Of a stretch of DNA of 64,000 bases, positions 62,339 to 64,000 are shown one piece after another. Origin of the DNA: Promerops cafer (taxonomy: Eukaryota > Chordata > Aves > Passeriformes > Nectariniidae); the NCBI GenBank assembly GCA_013398275.1, contig VZSE01014927.1, positions 434,906 to 498,905 on the forward strand. The letters are read 5' to 3'. The notes beneath the pieces were generated by a model. That model was not told the origin of the DNA. It did not search any database and saw only the letters and a list, made by a program, of their open reading frames with translations. A program made the translations under genes and the position numbers. Position 1 is the stretch's first letter, and every line of letters starts with the position of its first letter.

Positions 62339-63146
62339 AAACTAGAAAACCTCCCCTCTTTCAAGAAAGTAAAGAATAGGCAGGGTATTTTGAAAGTTTT
62401 TCCTCAGTTTCAGAGAGAGCTCCACTGTTTCCTGCATCCCTGAAGAGAAAATTCAGGGCTTTTAGGGGTTTCTTGAAGGGCACTGAAGCAACACCTGTGC
62501 AGCGGGGTTCAAGCACATGTTTGTATAACTCCACAGCTGGGCTGGGAAATACGCAAGGGCTGTGAATGGGAACATGCTCTTGCATTTATTGGGAGTAGTT
62601 TCAGGTGACCTGATCATGTAACCCTTGTGCCATGTCATCTCACCACAGGCACACGGGCAGAGGCTTCTGCCATCTTGTGAAGGCACTGGAGGGGTTTGTG
62701 CACCTCGCAGCAACGTGTTTTCCACCGAACAGCTCTGTCCCGTCCGTGCACCGGATGAAGGCGATTTCCCTCCGTGGTCTTGGAGGGTCAGAAGCAATTA
62801 GCATAGTCCTTCCCACCTCCCCTGGGGGCAGGATTGGGTGTAATGTAGCCCAGGACTGATCTTGCCACACAATATCATCGGGGGTGACACAGCTGAGCCC
62901 CTGATGAGATGTGGGCTGACATGTGTCAGGAAGGATCACGGCATGCTTCCCTAGGTGCCCGCGTGGATTGTGGGTATCACAAAGGAGGCAGGGGGCTTGT
63001 AAACATTTTCTAATATGGCATTTAAGACAAAAAAGAGTGAGCTGAGGCAGAACAAGACAAATTAATGTAGAATGACAACTGCCTCAAGGAAGATCAGATG
63101 TCCAGAGAAAATCAAAAGAATTCTTCTCTCAAGACTCCACTGTAAA

Positions 63147-63181
63147 TCTATATATCTCTATCTATCTATCTATCTATCTAA
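63147..63181. repeat. (TATC)n microsatellite
   Basis: A short TATA/TCTA lead-in is followed by about six perfect TATC units. Confidence 0.95.
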
Positions 63182-64000
63182 ACATACATATGTAGGTCTG
63201 TGTGTAAACGTGCATATTAAAGCAGGTGGCCAGCTGGTGCTAAATAGTAAAAGTCCACTGAATTAGGGAAAGAATTTGAAGATGCCCAAACAGTCATTAC
63301 CTATTTCCTTCCTTGGTTGAATGCTTTGACTTTTCTGTATATAGGTGAGCACATGCAAATATTCTTTTCACTTTCTTACAGATCTGGGATACAGAATTTT
63401 TTCAAAGGTGGCTAGAATGGGCAAAAATTTGGAAGAAAACTTGTGTGAGTTTTGTATGTGGCAGCTATCTGGAGATGCATATATAAGCATATAGAGATGG
63501 AAGAATTGAATTATATAATTTATGGGGCTTTGACTGCATGTCAGAGGGAGAAATTAAGGAAGAAACCTTCCACTGAATAGATTCTTGGCTTTGAGGTCCT
63601 AAAACTGAAGAACTGCTTTAAAATAAAGAAGGTTCTCACAGTCTGAGAACCTTAGACCCAATATGACTAACATGCGCAATCCTGGAATAGCTGAAATGGG
63701 TGAGTGTATGTGAGTTTTGTATTATGAAAACCTGCTGTTCTTTTAAGCTGATTTACAAACAGTGAGATGCTTACAGACTACTCAGCACTGCAGAAGCCAT
63801 CATTGTTTAACTGTAAGAAATGTGGCACTCTCAGCATATCTGCCTGCATCAAATAATTCAGCATTCATCCTCTTAATGAAGCCATACTTCTGAGGTGAGA
63901 TTTCAATTGCAGGTTAAAATACCCACATTTTTTATCGACAGATAGTCTGGCCTTTTAGGTTGCCAAAGCCAGTGGCAGGATTGTTGTACAGTCAGGGGGA

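Larger units (their letters stand above)
36932..64000 (-). other. CELF4 intron upstream of the RRM2 exon, at least 27 kb
   Basis: I searched for the two small exons expected upstream (end of RRM1 and the RRM1-RRM2 spacer) and did not find them, so the intron appears to run past the right edge. Short exons of 49-83 bp are easy to miss by eye, so this is likely but not certain. It contains CR1 pieces near 37690, 42441, 48950, 51195, 53470 and 62125, microsatellites at 57190 and 63147, and several AT-rich or CpG-retaining blocks listed separately. No other gene could be supported. Confidence 0.75.

Noticed and set aside
36932..64000. Small upstream CELF4 exons encoding the end of RRM1
   Set aside because: I looked for sequence encoding the expected Cys-Ala-Phe-Leu-Thr-Tyr and Asn-Arg-Pro-Ile-Gln-Val stretches on the minus strand and found none. 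A tblastn of CELF4 against this range would settle it.
1..64000. tRNA, rRNA or miRNA genes
   Set aside because: No cloverleaf with A and B boxes, no rRNA-like stretch and no hairpin of precursor length was found by eye.

Overview
This window is vertebrate, almost certainly avian, nuclear DNA. It contains no bacterial-style genes. At least eleven degraded CR1 (chicken-repeat-1) LINE fragments are visible, most with the CR1 3' end that finishes in an ATTCTATG-type motif. No Alu, L1 or B1-like repeats were seen, and introns are moderate in size. These features together point to a bird. The species cannot be fixed from the sequence.

The window lies inside one protein-coding gene on the minus strand, CELF4 (CUGBP Elav-like family member 4, also called BRUNOL4), a neuronal RNA-binding protein. 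Transcription runs from right to left. Four coding exons are certain, each with consensus splice sites and joining phases: 36803-36931 (first half of RRM2), 31979-32058 (RNP1 and second half of RRM2), 13488-13631 (end of RRM2 and start of the linker), and 3881-4028 (Met/Ala/Gln-rich linker). Joined in that order they read 167 uninterrupted residues. RRM1 and the start codon lie beyond the right edge. The rest of the linker, RRM3 and the 3' UTR lie beyond the left edge.

Layout: 1-3880, partial intron downstream of the last visible exon, with CR1 pieces. 4029-13487, intron of 9.5 kb with a conserved-looking block at about 11.05-11.35 kb and an (AAT)n microsatellite. 13632-31978, intron of 18.3 kb holding the largest CR1 copy (about 1.6 kb, with reverse-transcriptase remnants) and several other CR1 tails. 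32059-36802, intron of 4.7 kb. 36932-64000, at least 27 kb of a further intron with several stretches that look like conserved non-coding regulatory DNA, CR1 pieces, microsatellites and short perfect dyads. Many six-frame ORFs of 60-168 residues occur, but none outside the four exons looks like a real protein.

I found no previously undescribed system. The points most worth checking are the enhancer-like blocks in the large introns, several perfect inverted repeats (38126-38184, 43427-43447, 12552-12575, 55400-55438), a CR1 copy only about 80 bp downstream of a splice donor, and the splice phases, which make two of the exons skippable in frame. Conservation is inferred from sequence texture only; no alignment was available.
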